Part shown: positions 32,609-46,662 of the stretch, in pieces
How positions within the stretch are numbered: position 1 is the stretch's first letter
Layout of the letters: each line of letters starts with the position of its first letter
NCBI GenBank assembly: GCA_040954595.2
Contig: CM082588.2
Span: forward strand, 6,262,001-6,326,000
Source of the DNA: Balanoglossus misakiensis
Taxonomy: Eukaryota > Hemichordata
DNA: 64,000 nt
Direction: 5' to 3'
The notes under the pieces: generated by a model
The model's database searches: none
Told to the model about the DNA's origin: nothing
What the model saw: the letters and a program-made list of their open reading frames with translations, nothing else
Made by a program: the position numbers and the translations under genes

Positions 32609-35600
32609 AGGACACGGGGAGTCTTTCCCATCTTTCGGGGCTTCCGGCTCCTCCCTGCAGAACTGCCGGATAGATCCAGCTGAGCGAAGCCACCCTCTCG
32701 CTAATCCGGGATTACCCACAGAGGCCAGGCAACAGATGGCACTGAAAATAAACAGCTTCTCAGTGTTCAGAAGCCATTATATATTCAGAACACAAGAACC
32801 CTCAGGTCATGGTGTTTTATAATAACATCTTAATGCTCAGAAGAATAGTGTTATCTGGAAGTTCGCACCTTGTTGTCTGCAGAAACAATAGAATTCCAAT
32901 TTACCAGATTCCAATACAACTACGTTGCATAGCATCTTCAAGAGCTAAGATGACACTCAGGACACTGTCATACACCTTTCACCCCCATCTCCATTTGCAG
33001 AGGTCCAACAACAATGAATTTGGACCAAAGCATATGGTGAAAGGGTTTATCTTCTTTTCTCTTTCAAACCACCAAAGTTCAGTGAACTGCATGCATTGAA
33101 AACCAGACAGTAACATTCTACGATGTAGAGTCACTCCACTTTGCTTCAGCAACGTACTCTCACCTTTCTCCGAAGTCAATAGAAAATTCATGATGACAAG
33201 GAATTTAGTTTTTAATTAACGAAATGCGCCGCCTTCAACTCCTCTGTCACCCATGATACTCCCGAGTCTATAATTTAGACTTGTGAACAGATGAATGAAT
33301 GAATAGTATTTCATGAAATGATGTCAAAGTACTCGGTCGGTGATTCAGAAAGACGCTACTTATTTTCTTTGAAATGTTTCAAGCTATCTGAAGGTTGTTA
33401 TCTGTGAATTAGTCTTACTAGTATCTAGCCGTGTGTGTTGTCCGTTAAGTTTCAGAAGCAAAGCGGACAGCATGTGTCTATAGGTACGGGACTATCTGTG
33501 AATTAGCTGAGTTCGCAAGACTGAATAAATTTGGATGCAAACCTGCACTTCTACAAGATAAATCAATTATTGGAGACTTTGTTTTTTCTTCACTGGAATG
33601 TACGATATTTCAAAGGTGATTGAAGTTTACACAGAGCAAACTTCGTGGCTGTCACCACGTACATCAAAGCGGAAAAAACACAAAACAAGGTGCGAGGAAA
33701 CATATGCAGATTACACCATCGCATGTAACCAAAAATAACTTAAAAAGGCGCCTTTGTTGCAAGGGAGTGCTAGTTACACAACCAATGTTTTCACTGGGAC
33801 GGTGAATAGTGTCTGAAACCAACTGGTCAGGCCTGGCGCAGAAACAATGCCAGTCTGGGTAAAATTCACCGCTCAGGATGTAAAATACATACATGTACAT
33901 GTATACCTGCATGCAAACACCACAAAAAATGCACTCAAACTTGATTACATCCGCCTGACAACAAAGCGACTCATTAATGACAATACAACCCTCTCAGACG
34001 AAAATTTGCAATTCGACAAAAATACAAAGTGGCCGTTCCACTCCCCCAGTAGTGAAGTTCAATTCAACCTGTCTGCTTGGTTACCAATCCTTCTTTTTAG
34101 CACGCCTCCCTTTATTTAGCATGCATGGCTGCCACTTGCCCAGTTATATTAATTAACCGCTTATTTCACCGGTCCCGGTTTCCCCAAATTGACATGTGCC
34201 ACCTTGGTTTAATTAGGACATCCACAGCGCTTAGCCTAACTTCAGTTGGCAACGCACAATCATCAAATGTACAGTTGATTTCACACACAAAACCAAACAA
34301 TTTGTGAAAGACGTTTCATTTTTCAACATCTGTAGGCCAGTATCGACTTCACCTATTGCTAGGAAACCCTACAAGGGAGGTATTATGTAAGACGTCCCAT
34401 CTACTATGTACACTTTGCCAGAGTTTTGACAATCTGTTGCATTTATTGCAGTACGAATTGTAGCAGTATGCCTATCTTTGCACCAATACACAGTGACCAT
34501 CACATTTGAGAAGGGTAAAATTAATGATAGGCTGCCTATAATGAGTAACAGCTTCAGGTACAAGTGACCACTTTCAAGAGAGGAATAGAGAAACAGATGG
34601 TGTATTGATGCTGAGTCGAGGTTTTGTATTGAGTTGATTTTTTGTCTTCCCTGTGAACCAGTGTACACATACAGGCAAGGTGGAACAGTGCAGATCATTT
34701 GGTGTAAAGATTGGCGTGGAATTAAGATGTGGTGTATTAGATTGGCGTGAAAAGCATGTGGTGCATGTGCACCCTAGCACAGTTCACACCTACAAATATA
34801 GTACCTGCACAAGGTCACAAACTACGCCATAGCTTGGGTATCAGTAACTGCAAAACACCTCCAAAAACAGTTAAAGTGCCTCTGCCTTGTTTACATAAGT
34901 GTTGATACAAGCCTTGACAGGATTGGTCCAACAATGAACTCCTCCATTAACGCTGGTTAAATTTCAACGCCACAACCTCCAAGTTCAAGATTTCTGATCT
35001 GACGAGATTAAGGAACAGTCAAGTTTGATGAATGCATGTAACTGTCCTCTGCCATTGCCCGTTACTACCCAACACTTATTTAGACCCCAATAGAACAACA
35101 CTCAAGGTGTCAAACAATTCTGCTGTGTTCCACTGCACAACTTTGGCTAGAAGCCATATATTTTTCTTACAATGAGCCCACATGCCTGCTTGCAAACACG
35201 CATGAATTCTGCACACATTTGCCAACTGAAGCACATTATGCCAATTTAACGCTTAATTTGCTTTTCGCGGGAAACAATGCCACTGAAAGTTTGAAGGACA
35301 CGACTGAATCATTGAAACCGTCTAAATTTCGCAGTAAGCCTGCACGCGCACCTGAGTTTAGGAACTTGATATTTAATTGTGAGCATAAATTGGCTGCGAA
35401 ATCCCGCCTCTCTCACCCACCCACCAAATCACGACCATTCATTTGCCTCCTGCCAGATTTATGGTTCATGGGTTTTTGGGGCCCAGGGGCCAGATTTGTG
35501 ATCATTTGCCTGTTACAGTCATGAGCATTTGAAAATAGAACAGCGAGTGTATAGTCACTGGTGCTGCAATATGTTTGCACCTGTTTCTTTAAGCGCAAAC

Positions 35601-35870
35601 AACAACAGCTACACTGTGTATACTTGCGGCTAATGCACTGTCCATCTCGACTTTTAAAAGAATGGATCAAAAAGTGTACCTGTGCCGAAAAAACGGCACA
35701 GGCAAGGACAACAAGGGGGTCAAAATGTCACAGAGGAAAAACAACAATTAGGGTCTGACCTTGGAAATGCCAAGCACTGGGAATTCAGTAGCTGATGCAG
35801 CTTCAACTCTACACTGAGCTCAAATTCAAACATACACACACAGCAATGACAATGTTACAACTAACCTTCG

Positions 35871-35883
35871 GGGTCAAAGTTCA
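35871..35883 (+). promoter_or_regulatory. DR1 nuclear-receptor motif
   Basis: GGGTCAAAGTTCA, two half-sites spaced by one base, each one mismatch from AGGTCA. Confidence 0.3.
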
Positions 35884-38800
35884 TCATTAGCACTATCTCT
35901 GAGGACAGATGATGTGTACACACGCTAGGGTTACCATAGAAATACATATATATGAAATCTAGACACAAAGGCTGAGCACAGCCACCATATTTTCAGTACA
36001 CGCTTGTAAGGCAGAGATATTAGTTTCATATTTAAACATAGGTGAGTCACCTTGTGCGTTGTATCCGCACAAAACACAATAATTGGCACCAAAATCGAAC
36101 CCGCCAGTGTTTACCTCGCTTTTCGTGTTCCATCCTGTCCGGATCACCCAGGGGGTATAATTGGCCCAGATTCCAGCAATCAGAACACCTCGGTTACGTC
36201 ACCTATTTCCATAAATCCGAGTCGATACGCCGCCGATATCATGTGTATTGTGTGTATATGTGTGTAACAGTCAAAGGAAACTGTACGGTCGTCCCACAAT
36301 GCAGTCTGCAGTTATACATTACACTGAAGTATGTGAGGAATGCACTCGCTGAGTTCAAAGCCTGGAAACCAGCATACATAAAATGAACACCTATCACGGC
36401 CCCTAAATGTGTATACAGTTAACTCAGATTATTTCTTCCAACATGTATGCGTGGTTGAGTATAATATTCTCATGAACTCAACTTCATTTTCACAAATCTC
36501 GTTTATGGAAACGTGCATACCACCCAATGAATAAAAAGAGTAGGTGACGCCTAGCCATTGCTTGTGTCACACACATTTCAGCAAAGCTTGGCTTGTATAT
36601 TTATTTAGTTGCATGGCTTAATTGGGGTCCAAGTAATCTCTAGACCTAAGTGATAGCTTCATTAGTGAGTCTAAAGTACACAAAGATTCCAGTCAGCTTG
36701 GCAATCCCGCTGCTTGGTCGTGTCTGCCATCAAAATCAGCCCACTGCAGCACTGTTTTTCACTCGTACTTTCGTACGATATCGTTATCATACTAAGATTT
36801 TCTTAAATATTTACATGCGCAACATTATTTTAGAATTAATTATCAAGGTCTTAGGTCTGTTATCAAATTTGGTCTTATGCAACTCCAATATCCACAACCT
36901 ATCATTCATATTATGTAACACTGATATAGGACCACCACCACCCAACCTGATGGATATACAACACATAGAATTCTTCAAATCAACCAATGCTAAAAAACTC
37001 TATGCTGCAATTATTAAAACCATCATTCTTGCACCTCCTATGGTGTCCGCCATTTCTGTTAACTGAGATTGCTGTGGGTGTTAATTTGCATCAACGGCTA
37101 CTCAAATGAGCAAAACAGTCTCTCCATCCATCAGCCTTACAAATGCAAACTCACCGCAACAATACATCTCACAATGGTCTGCTTGTCAAGATATTCAGAT
37201 CAACTGACTTGAAAAAAAAGTTTTTAAAAAGTTCTGTTTTTGTGCTCTTCAAATTACACCCCAGCAGAAATGGTAACTTGTAATTATTTCAAGCAAACTG
37301 TGGATTGATTGGGATCATTTGAAAGGGCGCAACTGAACTATCAGAAAGACAGTCAGTCAGCCAAGCAAACTTCTTTTAGACTTCTATTCACAGGAATGCC
37401 TTGCATGAGAAAAGAGTTTGTCTATACTCACACTAGCCCTGTTTGTCATCCAGTCAAACCTTCCGCAGGCTTCCTTCAAGGGTTACAAACACCCTGTCCC
37501 CGACGACACAATATAGATCCAAAAGTTGGCAAGAAAATCTACCAGGCAACTGACAGTGACACCAAGCAGCAGATCCGTCCGTACTGTCTTAGCACATGGA
37601 CTGTCTATACACACACACACTGAATATTAAAGTGGGCGGTACACAGACTCTATCAAGGTCATGTGACCACACACCGAGACACTGGAATTATAGTCGCGAA
37701 TCTCCTGAACGAAAAACCCAGTAGCCGACTTTTAGGCACTGAATCAACCCCAGTATTCTTTCTGCTGTGAACTTTAATTTAGTATTAGCTTTTTGGATCT
37801 CGTGACCCTGGAAACACAGCAAGCTACTCACTTCCAGAATATAAAGGTCTGTTTGATCATGGAATTAACATTTGCATAAAATCAGCATATCTTCCTTGGG
37901 TTCCAATTGTTTTTAACACTGGCATACTTAAAAGATTATTAGTAAGAAGTGGTGGACTTGTTATTGAACTTGACGCTTTTTTATTTCACAGTTGAAGGGC
38001 AGGACAAACAGAGACAGAAATAAAATTGAGAGGAAAAAAAATTCATCTATAATGAGATTAGTAATTAATGTTTTATATAAATTGAAAGTCACATACCATA
38101 GTTGGGGAAAGCCTTAGGGCTCTGTTTATACCAAAGGATGTTTTCGTATGTGTGTTTGGTTTTCATTTTCTTTCTCACTTTCAAAACAAACTTGCATGTA
38201 ATTTATAAACAAATTAATCATGGCTTCTTCGATTTGTTTTCACATGAGTAAACGGAAAATTGGAAGAAAAAACAGCACTGAGAAAGATTTCTGATCACTG
38301 AATTGACATTTGCACCATTAAACTTTCATCCATGGAATTCAATTGATTCCTCTATGATTTTTGTGACACTGAGACTGTATTTTGTAATCTGAACAAGTTT
38401 GATATTTTATGTGATCACACCCCGGTGAGGGCAGCACAAATCTATCAATGAAGATAAACAGAGGAAGGTGTAATTCTTCTGTCAGACCTCCATGATAGCA
38501 GCTAACCCATTACAATTCTTTTAGACAATACAAAAGCCCCCCTTTTTTCCAGTCCAATAAAAGACAGCATAAACAAGCTCATTAGAATTGGATAACCTGA
38601 CTCTATTGATTGGACTATTCAACTGGAAATGATTCTCATGCCCCCGTTTGAAAAGAAAAACTGCACCATTGTACACGTCAAGTGTTGTTTTGCATGCACA
38701 GTCAAAACACCCCGTACGACACTGTCACCACTCAATGTTATAATTTCGACAAGAAAATTCTGCATTTTCTGTATGTTTTCACCCACTGCACAGTCATGTA

Positions 38801-39502
38801 AAATGTTGAAGCCTTCTGCATCAAATATTCTTCAAGATGAATAAAAAAATATCAAAAAATGTGTATAATATGCTGTCATACGACCGACCGTTTTTGAAGC
38901 CGAACAATTTCGACACGCAAGGCGCTAATACATTCAGGGTCAATGTCCTCATTAGTACAGCTAGTCTTGAATAACAGAACAGAACTTGTATCATTTTCAA
39001 AAGTGAGGTCAAGATGAGTCAAACACCTCTATGAATGCAAGCAACTGAATGCAAACATGAATTAACTGAGCACTGCATTAAACTGGGGAGGGTCGTCTGA
39101 TCTGCACATGTGTGACTTTTCTGTTTATAAACACATCACAGGAATCGTTCCCACTGTTCGGAGAGACTCTGCCAACTATTACACATGTTGTACCTAATCA
39201 AAGTAGCTTGGAAATGTGTTCAAGAGAAATAACGTATTATTTGCCATGATGATGTGCAATGTAGCAGTTACACTTTGCGGCTACTTCGACTATCTACATG
39301 TAGCAACTGTGTCGTATGGTTATATACTTGCAAAGGCAAGTATCCTTTATAAATGAAATAATCTGTTTCAAAATTTCTGACTTTAATTTTAAGAAACAAA
39401 CACAATTAGTATCATTCTTTTAACATTTGCTGCGTTCACCCTGATGACAGATCAAACTCAGAACTTTCTCTGGCAGAAGTTCAGAAGTTGCCCGTACCAT
39501 GA

Positions 39503-39579
39503 TAGTCTAGAATCTATCCGTTCGTAGTCGCATTCACCCTACTACCGAATGCGACTACGAACGGATAGATTCTAGACTA
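39503..39579. mobile_element. 77-bp foldback element with 9-bp target duplication
   Basis: Two perfect 33-bp inverted arms (beginning TAGTCTAGAATCTATCCG) separated by only 11 bases. Both sides carry GTACCATGA (39494-39502 and 39580-39588), a perfect 9-bp direct repeat that fits a target duplication as made by Mutator-like elements. No coding capacity. Perfect arms and flanks indicate a young insertion. Confidence 0.8.
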
Positions 39580-39588
39580 GTACCATGA

Positions 39589-41809
39589 TATACTTTACTT
39601 GGCAACATTATGGAAAGATAAGGCAGCCTGTTACAATTCTGTCCCAATTGATCAATGTAAATGTTACATAAACGGGAAATACCGCCAAGTCAAAAGGCCA
39701 CATTCCAAGAATAAATATAACCGAATGGTTAAAAGGAAAAATTAAATTAAGAGAAGTGTGCACGACTTCTGTGGGATCACTTAACTGTTGAGTCTACCGG
39801 CAAACTGATGTCAATATTAATCATATTAAAGAGCTATCAAAACTTAAAGTGGATAATTATTTCAACAGCGATGTTTCCGACTATCTTTATCTGCTGTTGT
39901 AGCCTGGTATATCTAGACCCCAGTGTGAAACAAATAAATTATTCCAAATCAAGGGTCCCCGACAAGGCCGGCGCTCAAGACATCAACATTTCAAAATCTC
40001 TCACTTGCCTTATCCGTACTACTGGTAGACTACATCCGCACTAACCCTAAGCTTTCCTAGGTGATCACGGAGGTGCCAGCTGTCTAACCAATTACCATGG
40101 TAACTTACAAAATGACACCTTCACTTCTACTGGTATTTAATTTAAATAGTCAGATTTCCCCCGAGGGATAAATGCCTAACAAGGGAAAGCTTAATTGAGA
40201 AAAATGTGCAGTTTTGATTGGTTAATCCTCTGCATATACATTCTGGGATTCTGAAATAAATCTGTATGGTTACATTCTAGAGAAGTTTTGTGAAGTTCAA
40301 AAGTTCAAAGCATCGAATATGCAAGATATAGAAAATTTAAAGATGATGTATCACATGATCAGCGGATGTTAGAAATTTTCCTGTGAGCCACAAACCATAG
40401 CCGTAATTGGTCAAAAAGTAAGAAAGTGTTTAGGAAAAGATGGCCAATTTCTTATATGGACAATATGAAATACCATAGAATTCCTTAAAATATTGGCCAA
40501 GGATAGTACATTTTGCAAATCATCAAAGATGATGACCACATCATACTGGCATCTAGCTGACATAAGAGGGCCTCCTTTCAGACAGTTATAGAGACAGCCT
40601 TCAATGCTCCATCGTTAGAGAAATTGCAACAGGCCGGCCACAAGCCAAGCCGCGTGGATCAGACGATCGATGCTACATCTCATCCAAAAGTGAAATGTTT
40701 GCTCTGGCACAAGCCCAGCATATCTGTCAATAAATCCCGTCCTCAGGACCAACAATGTCTGCCAAATAAATCATCAATTTTGGTTTCTCTTCAGAGAGTA
40801 TACAAACGTTATCTGCTACTTCGCCCTCCGCTTAAAATTAACACTCGAAAGTTTACACAATTAGTATCATTTTTCACCCATCTACAAAAAGCAAAATGTT
40901 ATTTTTGATACTTCGGCATCTAGTCGAACAAGCTGTGAGGCCACGCAGATCACTGGCAGGGATCAATCTACTGACACAGCCATGCATATTTTTAAGTGCA
41001 GTCTCCTGATCTCTGCGGGTCACCTGAGCTCCACGAATACTCCCCACAGACTCACCAAGTAATGCCACATTCCCATGCATTTCAATAGCCAGATGGGCTG
41101 TTCCACCTGGGAATTGGGGGTTGGCTGGGTTACAAATCTGATTATTCCAGCATGCTTGCTGGCAGTGGGTATTCTGTTAGTATGTTTAGTGCAGTCGACC
41201 ACCGCCCAGTACTGGCTACCACACACATCACACATAACCATGCAAGGAAATTCTTTTTCAAAATGAAAAGTCACAAAACTTATACAGGCTAACCAGGAAC
41301 TATAGGCTGACCAATCTCAAATATAGAGACGTGTTCAGTTCTCTGAACCAAAGAATGTACACACAGTTAATTTTTAACTTTTTATTTTTTTTAAATAACT
41401 TCATAAATTATTGAATTTGATGTAAAAGTAGCAAAACTGGAATAGTTTCACCAACAGTCTCTGTAGTCTGATAAAGTTTCTGTTTTAAATTTTCGGCAAT
41501 CATCATGGAATTTGTTTAGTTCAGGAACATTTATCAAGGAAGTAATAAATCTGTAATTATAGCTCCTCTGCCATACCACTGCAAATGAATTGTGCATTTT
41601 GTTTGTTTTAGCTTGTCAAACAAAGTCTGGTTTTCAGAGTCTTTGAACCCTGAATTTTCTAGGCCAGACATTCAAGGAACAGATTCCAGACCGTGTTAAA
41701 GGTCCATTATCTGGAACTTGTTTACATTTCAGCTGGCTATTCTAGGTTTCTGGTTATCAAACATACAAGCATTATTGAACAAACTTGAACAGTAACCAGC
41801 AATAACAGA
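39589..41809. other. 2.2 kb with no recognised gene
   Basis: Short random frames only; a palindromic ATTACCATGGTAAC lies at 40091. Confidence 0.6.
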
Positions 41810-41843
41810 AGGGGCCCAAGCGCCTGAGGGCGCTTGGGCCCCT
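41810..41843. repeat. perfect GC-rich hairpin
   Basis: Arms AGGGGCCCAAGCGCC and GGCGCTTGGGCCCCT (15 bp, no mismatch) around a 4-base loop TGAG, in AT-rich surroundings. Could be a very short foldback element or a structured RNA signal. Confidence 0.85.
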
Positions 41844-43613
41844 AATAAAGTGGTTGCCACCAGAATATGGCTGCCTCCATCAATACACAATATGAGCGTA
41901 TTAAACCCCAATGAAGGTCAAGTTAGTCATGCCTTGCCCGCAAAAACAGCTTTAAACTCAAAGTTCCAATTCTGTTCGATAAAATATCGAACAAATTTGG
42001 AAAGTATTTTGGGCAAGTAAAATGTTCTGTATGATGGGGCTTTAAACCATATAAAAATAGGAGAAAGTGTAATGTGCTAATTTAAAATCTATTTACAGTG
42101 AAGTAATTGTATATTCTACTGGTACTGCTTCAGGCCATCCATGATAAAAAGTAGACCGAATTCTACAAAACTCTCGGAAACAAATGAGCAAATGGAAAAG
42201 TTTTAGTTTGAAGCACTTTTTGAATCAATTCAATTGGTTTGCACAGATGACAAGCTAGAACATCCCACAACAGCACACAGTGTAGTTCATTTGCAGACTG
42301 CAAGAAAAACTGACGTGCAACTTGACATGGATTTCCAAGTTGACACTGCGGCGGTAAAACAAACATGAACATGACTTTGGGGCTGTCGCTGTCTGCAGTA
42401 ATGAGTTCCCCCTGTGCTGTATTTGGGAGATGAAGTTCCTGCTGCCAATTAGCATTGTGAATGAAGAAAACCTGAGACTCTTACAGAAGCTGAAAGTTTA
42501 ATGCACCATGCAGATGTCTTTACGCACAAATTGTTCGCATTTTTACAGCTAACACCGAACTCTGACACCAATGTGCTGCCGTTATGCCCCGACGTTACGC
42601 TTTTTACCACATGAAAGCCATAAAAATTGATCAAACTCTCATCACACACGCATTCTCCTCTCACACTCATCAACATCATCTCCAATCTTTTGGTACTTAC
42701 AGTTATACACTACAAGATTCCTAAAGGCACACAAAATGTCCGCAATGAGCCAGCGACTAGCCACATACAGCAAGCACCGAAGATAGAAGCCTACTGTCTT
42801 TATGCGAGATATGGGTCCCAACACAGAGAGTGGGCAAGTCAAAACAGCATCCCAAATGAACCAAGTCAGACTGTTGATATCTGTCAGTAGAGCCAGCTGC
42901 TGGCTACAAAATCAGGGGTCGACTGACAAGTCTTTACTCACATTGGGTCAACTTCACAGTGTGTCTCAATGGAATTTTCATTCAGCCTTCAGGCAAAATA
43001 TCTAGCAAAAGTTACATACAGATTCAGACAGGAACAAGTCAAGTATAAAACTGTATTTCAAAATCAAACCACTAGGTCGAACATTTCCAATTTTGACCCA
43101 AAAAACACAAATGTCTACTCTACACACAACCCCTGACTGACTGAAACCATAACACTCGCATTCCTCAGCAGATATTGGCTTACAGTTTGATAACTGCAAG
43201 TCGGGCACAGAGATAATCTTGTCAAGTTTCCTACAAGGGTTATCACGCTTCAGATAGTTTCCATCACACGGGTCACGGTGCGGTCCGCAAAAATCTGCCC
43301 GAGGGTCAGATTGGGCGACTTAAACATGACAGAGTTTCATTTTTGAGGGAAAAAATATACCGTCACTGACACGTTTCAGGAATATACCAGGGTAGGATTG
43401 GAAATATCCAGAAAAATGCTTACTGGGTTGATTTTGTGGGATGAAAGTAAGGCAACTGTCTAATTATCCAATCTATTAGAAAACAAAATTTTCCGCAAAA
43501 TGTATGGGATTGTTTCATTTTCCGTATTGCATTAAACTCTACATGTTGTAATCCAATCCAGGTAGAAACTTTTAGACAAAACTGGTGATGCACATTTCCC
43601 TTTAATTCAGTAA

Positions 43614-43713
43614 GGGAAGAACCATTTAATTTCTGTGGGGGTGGAGGATTTTTGGAAGAAGAAAAAATGTTGGCATATCCTCCACACACCCCAGAAATCA
43701 AATGGTTCTCCCC
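43614..43713. mobile_element. 100-bp imperfect inverted repeat (MITE-like)
   Basis: AGAACCATTTAATTTCTG near the left end pairs with CAGAAATCAAATGGTTCT near the right end, followed inward by GGTGGAGGAT and ATCCTCCAC. Ends are GGGAAGAACC and GGTTCTCCCC. Confidence 0.6.
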
Positions 43714-46642
43714 TAACCAGTATAATGGTGATGACATTCAGGGTGTTTGCTTATTTTGTGACAGTATGGGGTCCTGTTTGGAGTTCAGACAGCTAACTAA
43801 TCTAAATATACACTAAAAAATAAAAGCCCGAATTCTGGCAGGAATGACCGTAGAGTTCTGAGAAGAATAATGTTTCCATCTGGTGAGGATATCCCATGCA
43901 TGTATTTGGGTTTGGGGAATTGCCTGTTAATGTCATGAATGCTGTCGGTGGCTGGGTATTTGAGGTTGGCCATTGTTTGAGTGGTGGACTGTTTTTAGTA
44001 AGGTGATCGTGGGGTTTATTTTAGTTTTGTGCCGAGGACCAGGGCTCTGCCAACACCACAGACAAAGGAGTTACTGTTATTGATGGGTGGAGAGTTCTAC
44101 TGGAAATAGCTTTGAAATCTGGGCTATATGTATGGGGGTCTGGTCCAAAAGTGACAAGACAAGTCAAAGTTAAATCAGTAATCTGACAGTTTAATGAAAC
44201 AACCCAACTGTAGAGAAACACAAAATCTGTCATTCCTAGAGTCTTTTGTGCAAAGTAAACTAAAATAAACAACTTTTCAAAGATCAAATTGGGCAATTTG
44301 GAAGACAAACAGTGCAGGTATTATCTTAATCTGTTTGAATAAAAAGGAAAGTAATTATTTTCCAGTTGGTATCTTTTGACCTGCTCCAGTACTTGTTTGT
44401 TTGTCTACCCAACAACAGACTTTTTTGACCTACATAAGCTGTAAAACCAAACCTAAGGTCAACCTTGGTTATTTTAACAACATCCCAACAGGAAACCATT
44501 TGTTTCTGTTAGAGGAAGCACTACAGACATGCACCAGAGAACTCTTACAAATTCTTTGAAAAGTTTAATTTTCAACTAACTTTTGGCTATTATTTACAAG
44601 CCAATGCTACTTGCACAAACATGAACACAGAGGGCGAACTTCTAATTTCTAGTCTGAGGTTTGTGACAGCAAATGCCCTCTAGTATATCCCCCTCTAGTG
44701 TTGACTTTGCAATTTCTTTAAAAAATTGACAAAGTTTCAAAACTTTTCAACTATCTTGTGAAATAAGTAGCTCAAAAATCCATGATGTTAAAGGTGTATT
44801 TAACATGACTAGGCTATACCGCAATACATTATAAACTGATGAAGCCTCCATTTGGTTTGTGTGGTAGAAATATATACTTTCAAAATGAAATTGGGTTGAA
44901 CATATACATCAAACACTTAAAGTGGGTCATTCTTTGACTGTGAGCCATCTGACAGTACCCAACAAAAAAAGCCGGACAGAGGACCAACCAATTCCAAAAT
45001 GAGTATTGGCTTTTTAATGACTTTGTTAACAGCAACCTACGTCTGAGAGATGACTTGTTTTGTAGCCCCGGCTGAATGGAACCTTTTCTTCGATCGCCAA
45101 CCTCAATAGCCTTAAAGTAGCACTCCCACACACTGCGGTCTTTCAGAGATCCCCTGATCGCATGACCTGTGGGTTCTTTCCCACCGCAATCCTGACAACA
45201 ACCGCCTTCCTTCATCGGCGATCTTCCAATCTCCCATCTGAGTCATTAACCAATTTTCAATCTCGCCATGAATGCCTTCTAAAAATTGAGCTGATTATTG
45301 ACTTCTTTTGTGCAGTAAATGGAACTACGTTGGGGGCGTCCAATTAAATAGAGAAAACCGCAATTCGCAATTCAATGAGACTTAACAAGTATTGCTTAGG
45401 GAAGTGAAATTTGGGAATCAAAAGAGGGAAATCTTCATGCTTGGTGCGCGTATAATGTATCAACTGTGATTTTGCCAATCCTTCTTTTCTCATTGGTTAT
45501 TTGCAACATAACTGTTCATTTGAAATCAAAATCAACCAATGAAGAAACACTTCACAGGAAGCACCATTTCCATTGGTTAATTAAATCCTGTCTGTACCAC
45601 TTCACAGCAAGTTACACCAATCAGCAATACAGACATAAAAAGACGCAGTACTATAGCCCTGTCATTGCCAATCCTTTGAGACCTGCTTCGGGCAAGAATT
45701 CCCATGAACCTAAGTGTTTCAGATTTCCGACAGAAGAAGACTTCTTTTTAACACAAAAGTGTCAGCCCTCTAGAAAAGGCTCTATGGGAAAGTGACCGTG
45801 CTTTATTGCACTTTTGATCGCCTTACAAGTTACACTCTGTACAGGGTGTCAAACCCCAGCCATCATCACTCGTAACATGGGTAGGGCGTTTTTAAGTGGG
45901 CGCACAAAGCGCTCACCCTAGGGGTACGAGCTCAACTCCAGACAATACAAAAGTCTTAAGTACTTTGACTTGAGAGTGGTGCGTGACACTAAGTACACTG
46001 ACACACTTGCAAGTGGTAAAAAATCCTTTACAAATCCAAGAAATTCTGGAGATACTCAACTGTCATCCATTTTTCTGTGCTATTTAACATACAAGATTTA
46101 GGAACACTTCTATCAGACTAGTGAAAAGGCAGAAAACCAAGCAAAAACAGACAGATTTTCAATGACACACAGACACTTTGTTAGTTTTTTTCAAGAAACC
46201 TACCCTCGAGATGTTTCTCGCTAAAAATCATTAATCATTACTTTCTCAATGCAAACTGACAGCAACTATACATGTACCTCCTTGAGCATAATTTTATGTC
46301 CCAATATCCAAAAGAAGAAGTTTGTTTGCGTGACTCAGCACTGGTGTTCTCACAGAAAGAAAACTTGTCATATTTTCCTACGATTATAACCACATCTCAC
46401 TTTATGTATAATTCACCACTTTCTTATATTATAACGATTGCATCTCATTATTGCAAGTCATAAATTATTTGTCTTATATTAATATCAGGAAGTGGTATGT
46501 AACTCAATTAACGTCGACTTATTCTAGTACCGGTAATAACAACATCAATTTCCACAGAGACTTTAATTAACTAAAAAGAATTCTTTGAATATGAATGCAA
46601 TAAGCCCTAGGCGTTCACAGCCCTCGCTCCAAATGAAACCAA

Positions 46643-46662
46643 AGGTCATAGGTCAAAGGGCA
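46643..46662 (+). promoter_or_regulatory. triple nuclear-receptor half-site (DR1-DR1)
   Basis: AGGTCA T AGGTCA A AGGGCA: three half-sites each spaced by one base. Confidence 0.4.

Larger units (their letters stand above)
27721..39493. other. 12 kb with no recognised gene
   Basis: AT-rich with short random frames. Noted inside: a dispersed repeat copy (30285), DR1 motifs (28602, 29994, 35871), X-box-like palindromes (30767, 32596) in locally GC-richer spots, and nothing else I can support. Confidence 0.6.
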
